This document shows positions 46,567-57,567 of a DNA stretch of 64,000 bases, piece by piece. The translations under genes were made by a program, and so were the position numbers. The stretch lies in NCBI RefSeq assembly GCF_051020955.1, contig NC_135018.1, positions 8,178,939-8,242,938 of the forward strand. Direction: 5' to 3'. Each line of letters begins with the position of its first letter. The stretch's first letter is position 1. The notes below the pieces were generated by a model, which was not told where the DNA came from, did not search any database, and was given only the letters and a program-made list of their open reading frames with translations. The DNA is from Megalopta genalis (Eukaryota; Arthropoda; Insecta; Hymenoptera; Halictidae).

Positions 46567-48646
46567 CTGTTGAAGCGGTCGACGCGACCTGACGTGACGT
46601 TCCGCTAGGTGGTAATAGATCCGTATCCATATCCGCATCGCGATACAATTGGGACAACGTAACGCGAACGATGTTCCAATTCCGTGCTCGAAAGGGCGGC
46701 GGAGATCAATTATTCAGGGAGTAGAATACAGAGAATTTATCGCGGATGAAAAGTATGTTTTTCAGTATCGTGGAACAGCTTTGTCCGAGGAGCTGAACCG
46801 CCGCCGCTCCGAGGCGTCAGGCTCTCCCCGGCAGAAGGTCGGAGAGCTGATTTACGACGGAACGTCGTGGATGTGCATGCGGAGTGTACAAAATAAAAGT
46901 ACCGCCGTGTATAAGTTATACGAAGAAGACAGAAGTCCAAGGAGAAGGGAATCTGAAAGGGAATCCACCGGGGAGACTTTATCCAATTTATATCGGTTCA
47001 GACGCGACGTTTGGATATTTTCACATTTCTCTCATCCTATTTTACAGATATCCGCGTGTTTCGGTTCCTCACAACAAACACAACCGAGGGCTTCAGACCT
47101 CTTCTTGGCGTGGATTATGGACCGCTGTCATCCGCGAATATTCCGTTCCTGTAACCGCCGGAAATCGCATTTTCTTTCATTGCAACTTTCACTCTCGAGG
47201 ATGCAACGCTTCCGTAAATTATCCGCGTATTCATTCCGCTGCGATTTTCATTTCTAAACGTTCAGCTAATTTTATTATTATTACTATTATTGGATGTTTA
47301 TTTATTTATTAGCGTGGTCGCGCTAACTGCGAGTTTTATTAATTATAAATAAAACTGGAAAAAATAAACGGTATAATGGAACGAAAAGAAACTTGAGAAT
47401 CGTAATTATACGTACAGTACGTAATTTATAGATTTCATTTAAATTTTTCTTTACATATATAATGTATTATATTATATTATAATATGTACATTGGTGTTGA
47501 TGACTTTTCAAGACAGTATTTGTTCCTGTTATAGCGGAGTTCTTATTTTCACATTTTATAAATTCTATTTTCCTTAAAATTTGTATGTTCAAGAACTTCT
47601 TTGTACGTGTTCTCGTTGGAACTTAAAGGCAAGAACCGTATTTGAAAAGACGTTCCGTAACTACTGCTAGAAATAGAACCCATTAAAAGGTACTAGAAAT
47701 TTTCGCCAACCTTGTTTTCCTGGATGGTTAAAGGAAATTCATGTTTATCGTACGCCTACATCTATACCAATGTTTCTGTTCGTTGGCTTTTCCAGTCCTC
47801 GACTTTCTTGCGATTCCGATAAATTGAATGCAGTGTTAACATCGGATTAAGAGGCGCGGATACACTAAAGATACAGGCATCCGTAAAGGTCGAAACGAAA
47901 ATAGTGGCACAGGCAGTTCAAAGGGAAAGAATTATTGCTCGCTTACAACGACAGCCATAATAATAATAATCCGGTATTCGCACGGTAAGGGGAACATTTC
48001 GAACGACATAAACCGTGGCATTTCCCGGCGAGTCGTTATACAACAGAAATTAACCCCTAAACCGACCCCCATAAAATTTGCGGTCGGTGTAACCCGTACT
48101 TGTGCAATCCGACAGGCTCGTAAATTCTGCGGCAGATTTTATGAAAATACCAAAGATTCGTGGGCAGATATACCGTGCGTTATGATGACCACTATCGTGG
48201 CAGTAACTCGAACGAAACAGAGCGGACCCCGAACGTACCTCAAGCATCCGAGAATTTCGTTTATCGAAGATTGATCCGTCGAAGAAAGGGAATCACGGAT
48301 GACTCGTCGATCCGGTCGAACATGCATCTACCATTAGAACATTAAGTCCACAATGTCGATCTCAATCATTCCTGCTAGATCAAAGTAATTTATATAATGA
48401 AACCTGAAGCTGGAAAGTAAACGTTTACCGTTCCGAGAACTACCCCAGCTTTTCGCACGTCAAGAATCCTCGTGAAATTCAATTTATGCGAATCATGTAA
48501 CATTTCTGATTTTAGTCAAAAATTAGTGTTATACTGACCGGATTCATATTTTCTATTTCATAGTTGTTGAAGTCATAAAGCTGCTTTCATTAGAAATTAT
48601 TAAATTGCGAACAAATTTGAACAGATTGAGACTTGTACGTTTAGTA
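46567..48646. other. Spacer; unassigned 202-codon frame
   Basis: The plus frame 46649-47257 is open for 202 codons in a GC-rich patch, but it has no recognised domain and continues into AT-rich DNA with no sign of a conserved protein. The remainder is AT-rich. Nothing else recognised. Confidence 0.4.
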
Positions 48647-48752
48647 TTAACCTTTCAGGTACGGCTGAATTCTGCGCGAGGCTATTTCTCTGGACGGCAG
48701 AGTCTGATACGTACTGTACAGAGTCTGATACTGTATATTCTGTCTGTATATA

Positions 48753-49314
48753 CAGGGTGTTCCAAAAATGTCTCGCAAACTGAAAGTGGCGGGTTCCTCA
48801 GACCATTTGAAGCAATTTTTTCCATTACAAAAATTTTCTTCGAGGCACCGTTAATGAGTTATTAACGAAAAACAGTGACCAATGAGAGGCGAGATCAGCT
48901 ACCACGAGGTGGCCGAGCCAACGGCGCCAGCGGTCGAGCGGTCGAATCCCAGCTCAGCTGGCGTGAGTCGGCCGAGCCAACGGCGCCAGCGGTCGAGCGG
49001 TCGAATACCTGCTTAGCTGGCGCGAGGCGGCCGAGCCAGCGGAGCCAGCGGTCGAGCGGTCGAATCCCAACTCAACCGGCGTGAGTCGGCCGAGCCAGCG
49101 GCGCCAGCGATCGAGCGGTCGAATCCCAGCTCAGCTGGCGCGAGGCGACCGATCCAATGAGCTGAACTAGGCTTCGTGCGCTGGTTGGTCACTGCTTTTC
49201 GTTAATAACTCGTTAACAGTGCCTCGGAGAAAATTTTTGTAAAGGAAGAAGTTGCTTCAAATGATCCGAAGAACCCGCCATTTACGGATTGCGAGACATT
49301 TTTGGGACATCCTG
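48753..49314. mobile_element. Long-TIR CAGGGTGTTCC element (562 bp) with GC-rich core
   Basis: TA (48751-48752, 49315-49316) flanks inverted arms of about 130 bp (48753-48883 and 49185-49314). They begin CAGGGTGTTCCAAAAATGTC / CAGGATGTCCCAAAAATGTC and end ...AGTGACCAA, about 85% alike. The core is a GC-rich 59-bp tandem repeat. No transposase frame. Confidence 0.9.
48911..49160. repeat. 59-bp GC-rich tandem repeat, four copies plus part
   Basis: Units start at 48911, 48970, 49029 and 49088, with a partial fifth near 49147. Each reads GGCCGAGCCARCGGCGCCAG, then CGGTCGAGCGGTCGAATCCC and AGCTCAGCTGGCG. The composition contrasts sharply with the AT-rich arms on either side. Confidence 0.93.
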
Positions 49315-49415
49315 TAGACTGTTGTAAATCGATGTGAAGACAAAAGAAGTGTGAAACAATGAATATGAAGACGATTATTTGGTTCAAACGATGAGCGAGT
49401 GAGCTACTAGAGCAA

Positions 49416-49517
49416 GCCACTATAGTGGCGCGTCGTCCAGAGAGATGACATCCGCGAAAGCCACTATAGTGGCGTGTCGTTCTAAAAGATGATATCTGCG
49501 GAAGCCACTATAGTGGC
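49416..49517. repeat. Three 44-bp repeats centred on palindrome GCCACTATAGTGGC
   Basis: The perfect 14-bp palindrome occurs at 49416-49429, 49460-49473 and 49504-49517, each followed by G(C/T)GTCG. It forms the right part of the TTAA-flanked host element. Confidence 0.92.
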
Positions 49518-50667
49518 GCGTCGGGCCTAAAAGGTTAAGCGTCTAGCGGAACAACGAACCGATTCGAACTCTTGCCTTGAAACATGTGAATTATGTGAGT
49601 ATCGCACGACAATTATTGAGCTAATCGGGTGTAGATCAGAAAATTTTGTTTGCGAGCCAGTTGATTTCACATTTAAGAAAGAAGACCATAGCAAAGACAA
49701 AAGCAGGAAAAATCGTTGGAACAGCACTCGCGTATGTGGGAAATTCTTGGCTCCGAGCACACTCGCGCATACACTCGCACACACTCGAAGAGAATGATTC
49801 ACCTACGGCAGCCGATGGTTTAAATATTATCCGGAGCTACTGCGAAGTGTAAACGACGTCGAGTTAGATTGTGGAGAACAATGTGCGGGGAACAAGCAGG
49901 AAGCTGGGTGGAAGCTAATTCAGCTGGAAGTTAAACAGCATCAAAAGTACACCGACGGGTGGATGGGTTAGTTTCGGTCAGGTTAGGTTATGGGTTCGTC
50001 TGGGTTGACTTAAATTCGCCGTCTCTATCAGCCTCCGGAATTCACTACCAAAAATGTCTACGACCAGCGAGCCTCTTGTCTTTCTCCATTTTTCGATGCC
50101 TTCCAAGCTGCCGCAATTTGATGCCAGATAGATTCTTCATTACTCTTTGCTACTCTTCGTTAAGATGCATTGAAATTATGAAGACAGTTTTGTGGAAAAT
50201 TATTAGATGCGTTTGTTATTAATATAGGAGCATAAAACGAAAATCGTGCGGAATCTTGATAAACGTGTTTCTGCAATTTTTATAGCAGATTATTACTGTG
50301 GATCTTCACATATTTACCAACATATGCAAATTCGTGAAACTCTAGCGTGGAGGATAAGCAAATGAATTAATTTAATTGTGATAACAATTAACTAAAACGA
50401 ATATATTTGTTGCGCGTAAAATCCTCTATCTGTTCCCGAACAACAGTTTTTTACTGCAGCCAACTATCATTCTTTTTGGGAATGACTCCCATGAATATTT
50501 CGGACAGCCTTTCGAACAGAATGATTTTTCGAAAACTATTTGATCTGAATTTATTTCAGTTCTAAGAAGCACTAATGTATTACAGGTAGACAATGTCTAG
50601 AAGATTGCAATTGTTTGGAACGGCATACAAAAATGTGATCTCAAAAATATTCAAGTGACGAATTAAC

Positions 50668-50940
50668 ACAACTCGGTATATTTTAAGGTTGTTGCATCAC
50701 TTTACAAAAATGGATATAACTTACAAAATATCAGCCATTTGAAATCAATTATAATATGATATGTTGCTTCACTCAAAATAGATTTCATTTGGATTCGATT
50801 ACAAAAATTAATTTTATGACCGAATTTTTTATTTTACATTGTATTCCGCGAGCGATCAAGAAAATGATTATTTTTGGTCATCCGGCATTTCACGAGCAAT
50901 CAAGAAAATTACTATTTTCAGTCGTCCGGACGGTAATGTG
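50668..50940. mobile_element. Possible TTAA-flanked MITE with 44-bp repeat
   Basis: The right end CCGGACGGTAATGTG abuts TTAA (50941-50944) and is preceded by two 44-bp units (CGAGC(G/A)ATCAAGAAAAT... at 50849 and 50893). The left end is guessed as CACAACTCGG after TTAA and matches poorly. Confidence 0.38.
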
Positions 50941-51140
50941 TTAAGATCGGATTTAAAAGAGGTATTCTCTTCGAATGGTTGTCCGAATGGGAGAGATTAA
51001 TGGGAGTTACGGTATATTCAACAGCATCCTTATTTATTTTTCCAACAAGGAATCTTCTAGTCCATTTAAGAAGTTTTCACACAATCGGTGGAAGAATGGA
51101 AAACTGCATAAAGATCCATAATCTAGACACAACAGAGCAG

Positions 51141-51168
51141 TTAGTTTTACTGGCGGGCACTTCTAGTG
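51141..51168. mobile_element. TTAACACTAGAA-family end fragment
   Basis: The complement reads CACTAGAAGTGCCCGCCAGT and abuts TTAA (51169-51172). Confidence 0.5.
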
Positions 51169-52229
51169 TTAAACAGAGGAACAGAAAAGGAAAACGAGAA
51201 GGTTTCTCATTTCCGCCGATATTGCTCCATCCGGAAAAGGCTCCGTTATTTTCCGCAGCTCATTATCTCCGTGGAGCCGGTACGGAATACGCGCGCGGCT
51301 TGTTACGCGGCAACAACGGAACAATATTCGGCCGCGTATCCATTGTACAAATAGAAAGTTCCGTTAATGCGATATACGATAAACAGAGGGGGAGGGGGAA
51401 TTGTGCGAGCGGCACACATGATTGTGCTGCACAGAAAATGTCAATTAAATTTTCGGCAATTACGCTGTTCAATTTGCCTCGGAGACGCGCGGACGTGCGG
51501 ACACGTGGACACGGCCGTGTTCCGTCCAACGGCGGCCGTTCGCGCAAAATCGCGCGAAATCCGCGTGGAATCCGCGCGGATCCGTATGCACGCGGGACTG
51601 TGTTTCGCGAAACTGTTTTCGGCGCGAGGTCGACGGTATTCAACGGTATTCAACGGTTTCGCAAGCCCTCCTCGCGAGTCTCGTGCAACTTCCGCGTTTA
51701 CACCTAGTTTCCCGCCTTAAGTGAATTTTCACCGGCGCGCGCAGGATTTCCCTTCCACTTCCGCTAACCTGGTTACAACTTCAATATTATCTGTGCCACG
51801 CCGCGCGACGTGTTTACCTTTGCTGCAGACAAACGAAGGACATTGTTGCGACTTCGTTCGGCGACGAGCTCTCTGCCCGAACAATTATCGAAATTTCACC
51901 GAACCTGCTGCGTTCTCTCGCGCTGTCAACTAGAAAATCCTTCGTTCTTCGATTGTTTTTTTCTTTTTTATTTTCAGCGTGCTCTAATTTTGTGATTTGT
52001 TCGGGAGAAGTTGAAATTGTTATGGAAATAACAGAAGTAAAACATGTTGTTAGGGAGGACTTCTCTCGAGAGACGCAAGAGCTCGCGATATCTTACAGAC
52101 GGATCGAATAACCGTGCGTACTTCAGAAATTAGCATTAAAGTATTATGCGAGAGAGCAACGTTCTTGCGATCTTCGGATTTGTGTAATTTTGTAAGTAGA
52201 TCGCGGATAAAAATCCGCGTAAATCCTTG

Positions 52230-52421
52230 CATAAAAATGCAAGGTAAGAATTATCTGCGCTAATTACACGAAGCAGAAGCTACATGGATGTTTACTTCGT
52301 TTCCTAATCATTTTAATAAGTTAGGAATACTGCAACAGTATTCCTAAATTTCTGAAATCTGTTTACTGTTTTATTCTTGATTAGCTCACTTTTTCCGTAA
52401 ATGTATAAAATCCGCAGTCTG
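52230..52421. mobile_element. hAT-like MITE, CAGACTGCGGATTT family, copy 4
   Basis: The right end is GTATAAAATCCGCAGTCTG. The left end is degraded and replaced by a short perfect hairpin, CCTTGCAT-AAAA-ATGCAAGG. The interior 'aatcattttaataagtta' matches the copy at 40358. Confidence 0.68.
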
Positions 52422-52581
52422 TTTATAAAAATGCGATTGGAAAATAAAATTGCTTCGTTGCGACTACTGCTGCATTTTAGAAAATGTAAAATTCGTACGA
52501 TACGTTTGAAAGCACCTCATACTGAAAGATCATTGGCTGATCATTGGCGACATCTTCTTCTGTGAGCAGGTAGAAGATCAA

Positions 52582-53279
52582 CGCATTCACTGCCGACTAC
52601 GAGTTATCAAGGTTAACGACGATCAACGGAGGTTCATTGCTAACAGAATAAAGGATTTATTTATTATTTTTTACTTATTATTATTGTTAGTGGCAACACC
52701 ATGTGATATAGGCAATTAGCAGCTGCGAACGAGGTATGAGTGCGACGAGTGACAGTATGAATTCGGTTGTTGACGAAATCCGATAATTATATGGAGTAAT
52801 ACATAATAGAGAAATGATAGTGAATTTCTATTATCTATTATAGTATCTATTCTATTCACAATTATCTATTATCTACTATTTATGAATTAAATATAGTTAA
52901 ATTAAACGTTAATTAGTCATAATTAGACTGCGGATTTTATGCAATTCATGGCAGAATTGGCTAGTTAAAATTTAAAATAGTGTAAACATTAAAAGCATTT
53001 TAAAACGTCGATGTATTAGTTTTAATCTATTTGGATGATCAAAGGAAGCACGATGTTGCTACTTGGTTTCTATTCCTTGCTATCGATGCAGACAATTTTT
53101 ATCCTGCATTGAAATAATATAGTGATAATATAGCGATAAGTAACGTATAAGCGATTGTTCTGTGAATTCTTTATCGACCTAACAATTCTTTTTTTACTTA
53201 TCATTGTTTATTTATTTGAGAAGAAAAAATGGTAGCGTCTGGAACAAGTTCCTTCCAAATATGTTTGACAGTCAATGCG
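52582..53279. mobile_element. TTAA-type element (~698 bp), CGCATTSACTG ends
   Basis: The left end is CGCATTCACTGCC and the complement of the right end CGCATTGACTGTC. The right flank is TTAA (53280-53283), but the left flank is TCAA. A CAGACTGCGGATTT fragment (52924) sits inside. No coding content. Confidence 0.55.
52924..52950. mobile_element. CAGACTGCGGATTT-family terminal fragment (nested)
   Basis: TAGACTGCGGATTTTATGCA matches the family terminus. No right partner was identified. Confidence 0.5.
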
Positions 53280-53283
53280 TTAA

Positions 53284-54160
53284 GTATGCACTTCTCGGTC
53301 TTCTTATGCTGCATACAGGTGTAGGAATATTATAGTACACAAATGAAGAGTGCATACAAATGAAGAATGAAGAAATGGTCGCTGAAGACCGAGGAAGAAG
53401 ACAGAGAAGTGCTGGTACAGCGATGCAGGAGGAATCACGCTAGACCGAGTGCCATAATTCATCGAGTCCGAAAGAAGCAGCGATTACAACGCGATCCAAA
53501 AACAGAAGCCGCGGTATCGCCGCAGGAATTTCCTCGATCAGATTGCCAGCCGTAGACAGAAACGGCCACCGTTACGTTTAACGAGATGGACGTCGGGACA
53601 CGATAAGCAAACAGCTGTTTGCCAACTGCGATAAGGGCATTACCGTTGACCTTGCCCTTCCTTAATACCTTCCCAGGCCACGGACGGTCCACCTCGAAAG
53701 AACCGCAACGACCCTATTCTCTGTCTCGCGGGAATCGCATTCGGCTTTTCCTGGATTCTCACCCTCTCGTGCAAAGATGGGCTTCTGGACAATTTCCCAG
53801 CTCCTCCTCCGTCCTCCGAATTTTTGACAGATGCAACGCTATTCGAAACGTTATCGATAAATTGGTCTGATTTGTTAGGACCGTGGCGAATCAGGTATGT
53901 TATGGAATCGACAGCATCGAATATTCGTGCCCGCGGAGACCAAGTTAAGACTGCGTTCTGGCTAATTGTAAATGATTAACTGCATCGAGATCGAGCTGTC
54001 TGGTCGAATGTTAGGTGGGACTCGCACCGCTAGCTCGCGTTAGCGGATCGATCGACAGACAAACGCGAGTCTCCGAGGAGACCGATGGTATCCGTTGCTT
54101 CCTTCGAGACAGCAACTCTTAACGATTGTAATAACATCCCTTCATCGTAGAGAGCAGAAT
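53284..54160. other. GC-rich spacer
   Basis: Short frames on both strands; no gene recognised. Confidence 0.4.
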
Positions 54161-54164
54161 TTAA

Positions 54165-54310
54165 CACTGGATTTACGGGGTACTAAACCCAGCTGTTTTA
54201 CATTATAATATAGTAATATACTGTAATATAAAATAGGATAAAAGCAGCAATAAGACAATTATTGCGATTTCTAACGAATGTGTTATTGCAATATTTGCGC
54301 GAATAACACG
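54165..54310. mobile_element. TTAACACTGGATT-family fragment
   Basis: TTAA (54161-54164) then CACTGGATTTACGGGGTACT. The interior complement CAAATATTGCAATAACAC matches relics at 14519 and 28384. It may run on to CCCGTTGCACTACGG (complement) before TTAA at 54773-54776, with a CAGGGTG element inserted, but this pairing is uncertain. Confidence 0.48.
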
Positions 54311-54312
54311 TA

Positions 54313-54420
54313 CAGGGTGTTTCGTTTAACCGAGTACAATGAAATATCTCTGAACGGGTTGTAGCTGCGAAAAATATGTTTACACAAAAGTTGTCCAGCG
54401 TAAAAACGTGTCTTACGTAG
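54313..54420. mobile_element. CAGGGTGTTTCG-type element, left end only
   Basis: TA then CAGGGTGTTTCGTTTAACCG resembles the CAGGGTG ends at 34368 and 48753. No matching right end was found within about 500 bp. Confidence 0.45.
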
Positions 54421-54540
54421 CATTAACAATTTTTTCGTTCATATAGTGGTGAAAGAGATCAAGGTCGACTTGATCTTTTTTAAATCAGACCGTACATTTT
54501 CTTATTCGTATTACATTCCTACGTTCTTTGTGTGTATGTG

Positions 54541-54690
54541 GAAAAATATTGAGATATTAAAATATCTATATTTATATGGATTCTTTTATTATATTTATTT
54601 ATATTTACATTTATCTTATTTTCCTTAATATACATTGAATTATTATTGAAACAAATTATTATCGAAATAAAAGAAACTTTAAATGCCTTT
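54541..54690. repeat. AT-rich dispersed repeat, resembles 59060-59250
   Basis: 'attgagatattaaaatatc', 'ttttattatattt' and 'aaactttaaatg' occur in the same order in both places. Low sequence complexity makes the relationship uncertain. Confidence 0.45.
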
Positions 54691-54776
54691 TACTTTGGAC
54701 TTCATTATTTAGACATATTTTAGTACTGAATTAGAGCAGCGATATCTGTGCAAGATACCGTAGTGCAACGGGTTAA

Positions 54777-57282
54777 ATAACTCGTCAAGTTCTTCCTGTA
54801 TCGCGGCGGCGCAATGATCTAACGCGATAGTATCGCCAGAGACACCAGACCGACTGCAACCATCGCCGCGGAACTACATTTTCAATTTCTGGCAGTATCA
54901 GGTTCGAGAAGACAGACTGTATCTGCCGCTTAACGCCTGAAGACATTTCAAGCGGTTCTATCTCGGCGCCGATGCAATTCCGAATGAGAAACGCACAATA
55001 CAGATCGCGAAGTGCTCTTAGCGTAATCTCGAGCCGCGGTGAGATAACGGGATCCTCCGCAGCAAGGTGAACCGGTCCTCTAAGGGCGGCGGAGAATGGT
55101 GCTCGGCAATCAACAGCGGTAGGACCGTAGGATTTAGGGATGCATAGGGTCAACTGCATTAACCGTTCTCCTCGTCGTGCCTCGCCGTTGCTCGTCGTGC
55201 CGCACAACGAACGGTGCGCCACGCCGCGACAGAGTGCGTGTAAAAGCGCTATCGGCCGAAACACATTTTCCACGTTCGACTGCCCGCCATTTTTCACGGT
55301 TCGTTTCACGCGAAATCGATTTATCACCGCGAACGGCCGAGTGAGAGACCGGCCGGGTCCCGTTCGGTTTTGCGAACGCCCGTTAGTCTCGCTCCTTTTC
55401 CGCTTTATTGGCCGCCATTCACCCTCGAGTCTGCGACCGAACGAATTACCAGGCCCGTCGCGTGATTTCGAACTGGCTGTTGCTCTGATTAACCCTATAA
55501 CGCCGCCGCGATTCATCGCTGATCACATCGAACACCTTTTGTCGCAGGGGTTACTGCGACGGTTTATATAAAATAATCCGAGAGAGTTTTTTGGTTTTTA
55601 TATAACGAGAACTTTAATATAACTTGTAACAAAAGGCGATGAGGTACAGTGTGTAGAAGGTAAAGGTAAACGAGTGACGGATGAGACAGAAATATGAACA
55701 CGTTGAGAGTCGGAGGAAAACTTGCTAACTGACTTCTCCCGGTCGAGAGGTCCTCGTATTTATTGGGGAGAACGTATTGAAATTGGTAAGGGAAAGTCCT
55801 TGGGAAGGGCGAAGGCCTTTCCCGAAGATTTTCCGACCGGGGTGATCCGGGACCTATGGTCCGAAGCTGTGTCCCAACGTTTTTATTGTTTTATTGCGGT
55901 GTGTACGCCTTGCGTCGGGAAAACCCGAAAAAGGCATATGCACACCCCGTTTTTGAAGGACGTGTCTTTTTATGTCTGGTCCGTCACAACCTTCTAACAG
56001 CATCCACTTATCTGAGGATTCGAACGACGCGCGGTTTTTTCTTCCATTTATTCACACATTTGTCGTTATTACTGTAAATATTTTTTTTTCTAGCGTACTT
56101 CGGGGTGCGTCCCGGTTTCCATTTTCTTGCCGATATTGCGAAGACGGGGAATATTATAGGCTTTCATTAGAAACAAATTTGAAGTCCAACATAAATAAGT
56201 AGAGTATAGGTACACTTAGCGTAGCACAGAAATGATATCGCGAATGAATTTCTTGGAAGCCAGAGGATAATTCATTCATATTTCTTGAGGCACAATCCGC
56301 GATGTTGAATAGAAAATGACTTTCTTGGTTGTGTGTGGATCACAGTAGATGGAATCGGACTGGATCCGTGACTGATTAATTGACATTTCGTATTATGAAA
56401 GAGAATACGATGCAGGAGAAGATCACCGCACCGACGGGATATGCATATTCTCGCAGTTCCTACGTGGAGAATATAGATATGAATGTTAATGCTGTGAAAA
56501 TGTGATGAGGCTGTGCTACTTGGATTTATGAATATTTTCTGAAACACCTATTTCGTAACACATTGTTCTCATGAAAATCGAAATTTCTATTAAAGGGCGT
56601 TTAACGAGCTTCGCAAAGCTTAGAATTTCCACTGAAATTTCATTGTTCGCAGTTTAATTATTATATATATAATAAATTAGATGGCAAGAACTGTTACCTA
56701 GAATAAATTAAAATAAATTAGAATAAATCTAAAAAAAAAAATTAGAACATGGCATCGTAAAGTAGAGATTTTGAGCTTTAATTTTAGAAAAGGATCATAA
56801 TTTTATAATAGCTTTTAACAGAATCATAGCTGTTCATAGATTGACAATTTTTCGGCCAGAAATTAATGATGCTTTAATTGGGTAACCCCAATGACAAAGC
56901 AGCAATAGTGTCGGAGTTACGAATACGAATATTATACGCGGAGTAGAAAGCTACTCCACGAAAGTATTCGAAGGTTGAACGTGAAATATTCAAAAACCAT
57001 ACGTAAGGGAACCGTCAACAAATGAAACTTTTTCCGACGAGATCGACTTGTATTTCATTAAAAATAGATGCAATATAAATAACATAAAATTGAGTGCGAA
57101 TAAGGAACGAATTTATTTTAATTCTGTCGCTTCCAAACGCTGCAGAAAATTATGGTTCTGCATGAAAAGAGAGCCGCGGTCTGCTGAAATCAGTGATAAA
57201 TCTGCGGAACACCCCGGCGAATACTGTAATGAAATTCAAGAAAATCCTCTATCGCAATTCTGACGGACCAATGAAAAGCCTG
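54777..57282. other. GC-rich block then spacer; no gene recognised
   Basis: Open frames overlap on both strands between 54,785 and 55,571 (243 codons minus, 143 codons plus), with no known domain. The stretch 55,560-56,000 has an LTR-like feel (TATAACGAGAACTTTAATAT, then ACTTGTAAC), but I see no TG...CA ends, primer site or duplicate, so it is left unclassified. Confidence 0.35.
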
Positions 57283-57286
57283 TTAA

Positions 57287-57494
57287 CGCTACAACTATCG
57301 AACCCTAGGCGCGACTAATGTATATTATAACAATGACCAAATTGGATCTAATCAAACGTCGTACGGTTTCTATGGTATTTCACCTGTTGATCAAGGAAGT
57401 TTGTTTAAAAATATCTCACAGAAACATCTTCATAATATCAGGAATTGTGAAAGAAACAATTCGTAACCAATCGACTAGATTAGTAATTCTAGTG
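57287..57494. mobile_element. TTAACACTAGAAT-family MITE (208 bp)
   Basis: TTAA at 57283-57286 and 57495-57498 flank CGCTACAACTATCGAACCC and (complement) CACTAGAATTACTAATCTAG. The interior (CGCGACTAATGTATATTATA, GGAATTGTGAAAGAAA) matches the element at 35637-35846. Confidence 0.75.
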
Positions 57495-57547
57495 TTAACT
57501 ATACCTAACGCGTTCTCGTTGCAGTTGTCGAAGATAATTCTTGTTTT

Positions 57548-57567
57548 ACATAAACATCCGTAGTCTA
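57548..57567. mobile_element. CAGACTGCGGATTT-family right-end fragment
   Basis: CATAAACATCCGTAGTCTA is the family's right terminus with two changes. Confidence 0.42.

Larger units (their letters stand above)
48651..49534. mobile_element. TTAA-flanked element interrupted by a nested insertion
   Basis: TTAA at 48647-48650 and 49535-49538 flank CCTTTCAGGTACGGC and (complement) CCTTTTAGGCCCGAC. The left part holds two copies of AGAGTCTGATAC, and the right part three palindromic 44-bp repeats. The middle (48753-49314) is a separate TA-flanked element. Without it the host element would be about 320 bp. Confidence 0.68.
49539..52229. other. Spacer
   Basis: AT-rich, with a GC-rich patch at 51,230-51,900. 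The 242-codon plus frame 50979-51707 crosses a TTAA-element end (51141-51168) and shows no domain, so I treat it as chance. No exon supported. Confidence 0.4.

Noticed and set aside
46649..47257. 202-codon plus-strand open frame
   Set aside because: No domain or conserved motif seen; it runs from GC-rich into AT-rich DNA and is overlapped by other open frames. Kept only as an unassigned frame in the spacer note.
48930..49130. GGTCGAATCCC resembling a tRNA T-arm, repeated
   Set aside because: It is part of the 59-bp tandem repeat. The TTC loop consensus is incomplete, and there is no acceptor stem, D-arm or anticodon arm at the right distances.
48911..49160. CRISPR-like regularly spaced repeats
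   Set aside because: The 59-bp units are contiguous with no unique spacers, and they lie inside a eukaryotic transposable element.
49555..49580. CGATTCGAAC resembling a tRNA T-arm on the minus strand
   Set aside because: The flanking bases do not form a T stem, and no acceptor stem is present.
50979..51707. 242-codon plus-strand open frame
   Set aside because: It crosses a transposon end at 51141-51168 and a GC-rich patch, has no recognisable domain, and overlaps open frames on the other strand.
55560..56000. Possible LTR (TATAACGAGAACTTTAATAT, then ACTTGTAAC)
   Set aside because: No TG...CA boundaries, target duplication, primer-binding site, second copy or retroviral-type coding region could be found.
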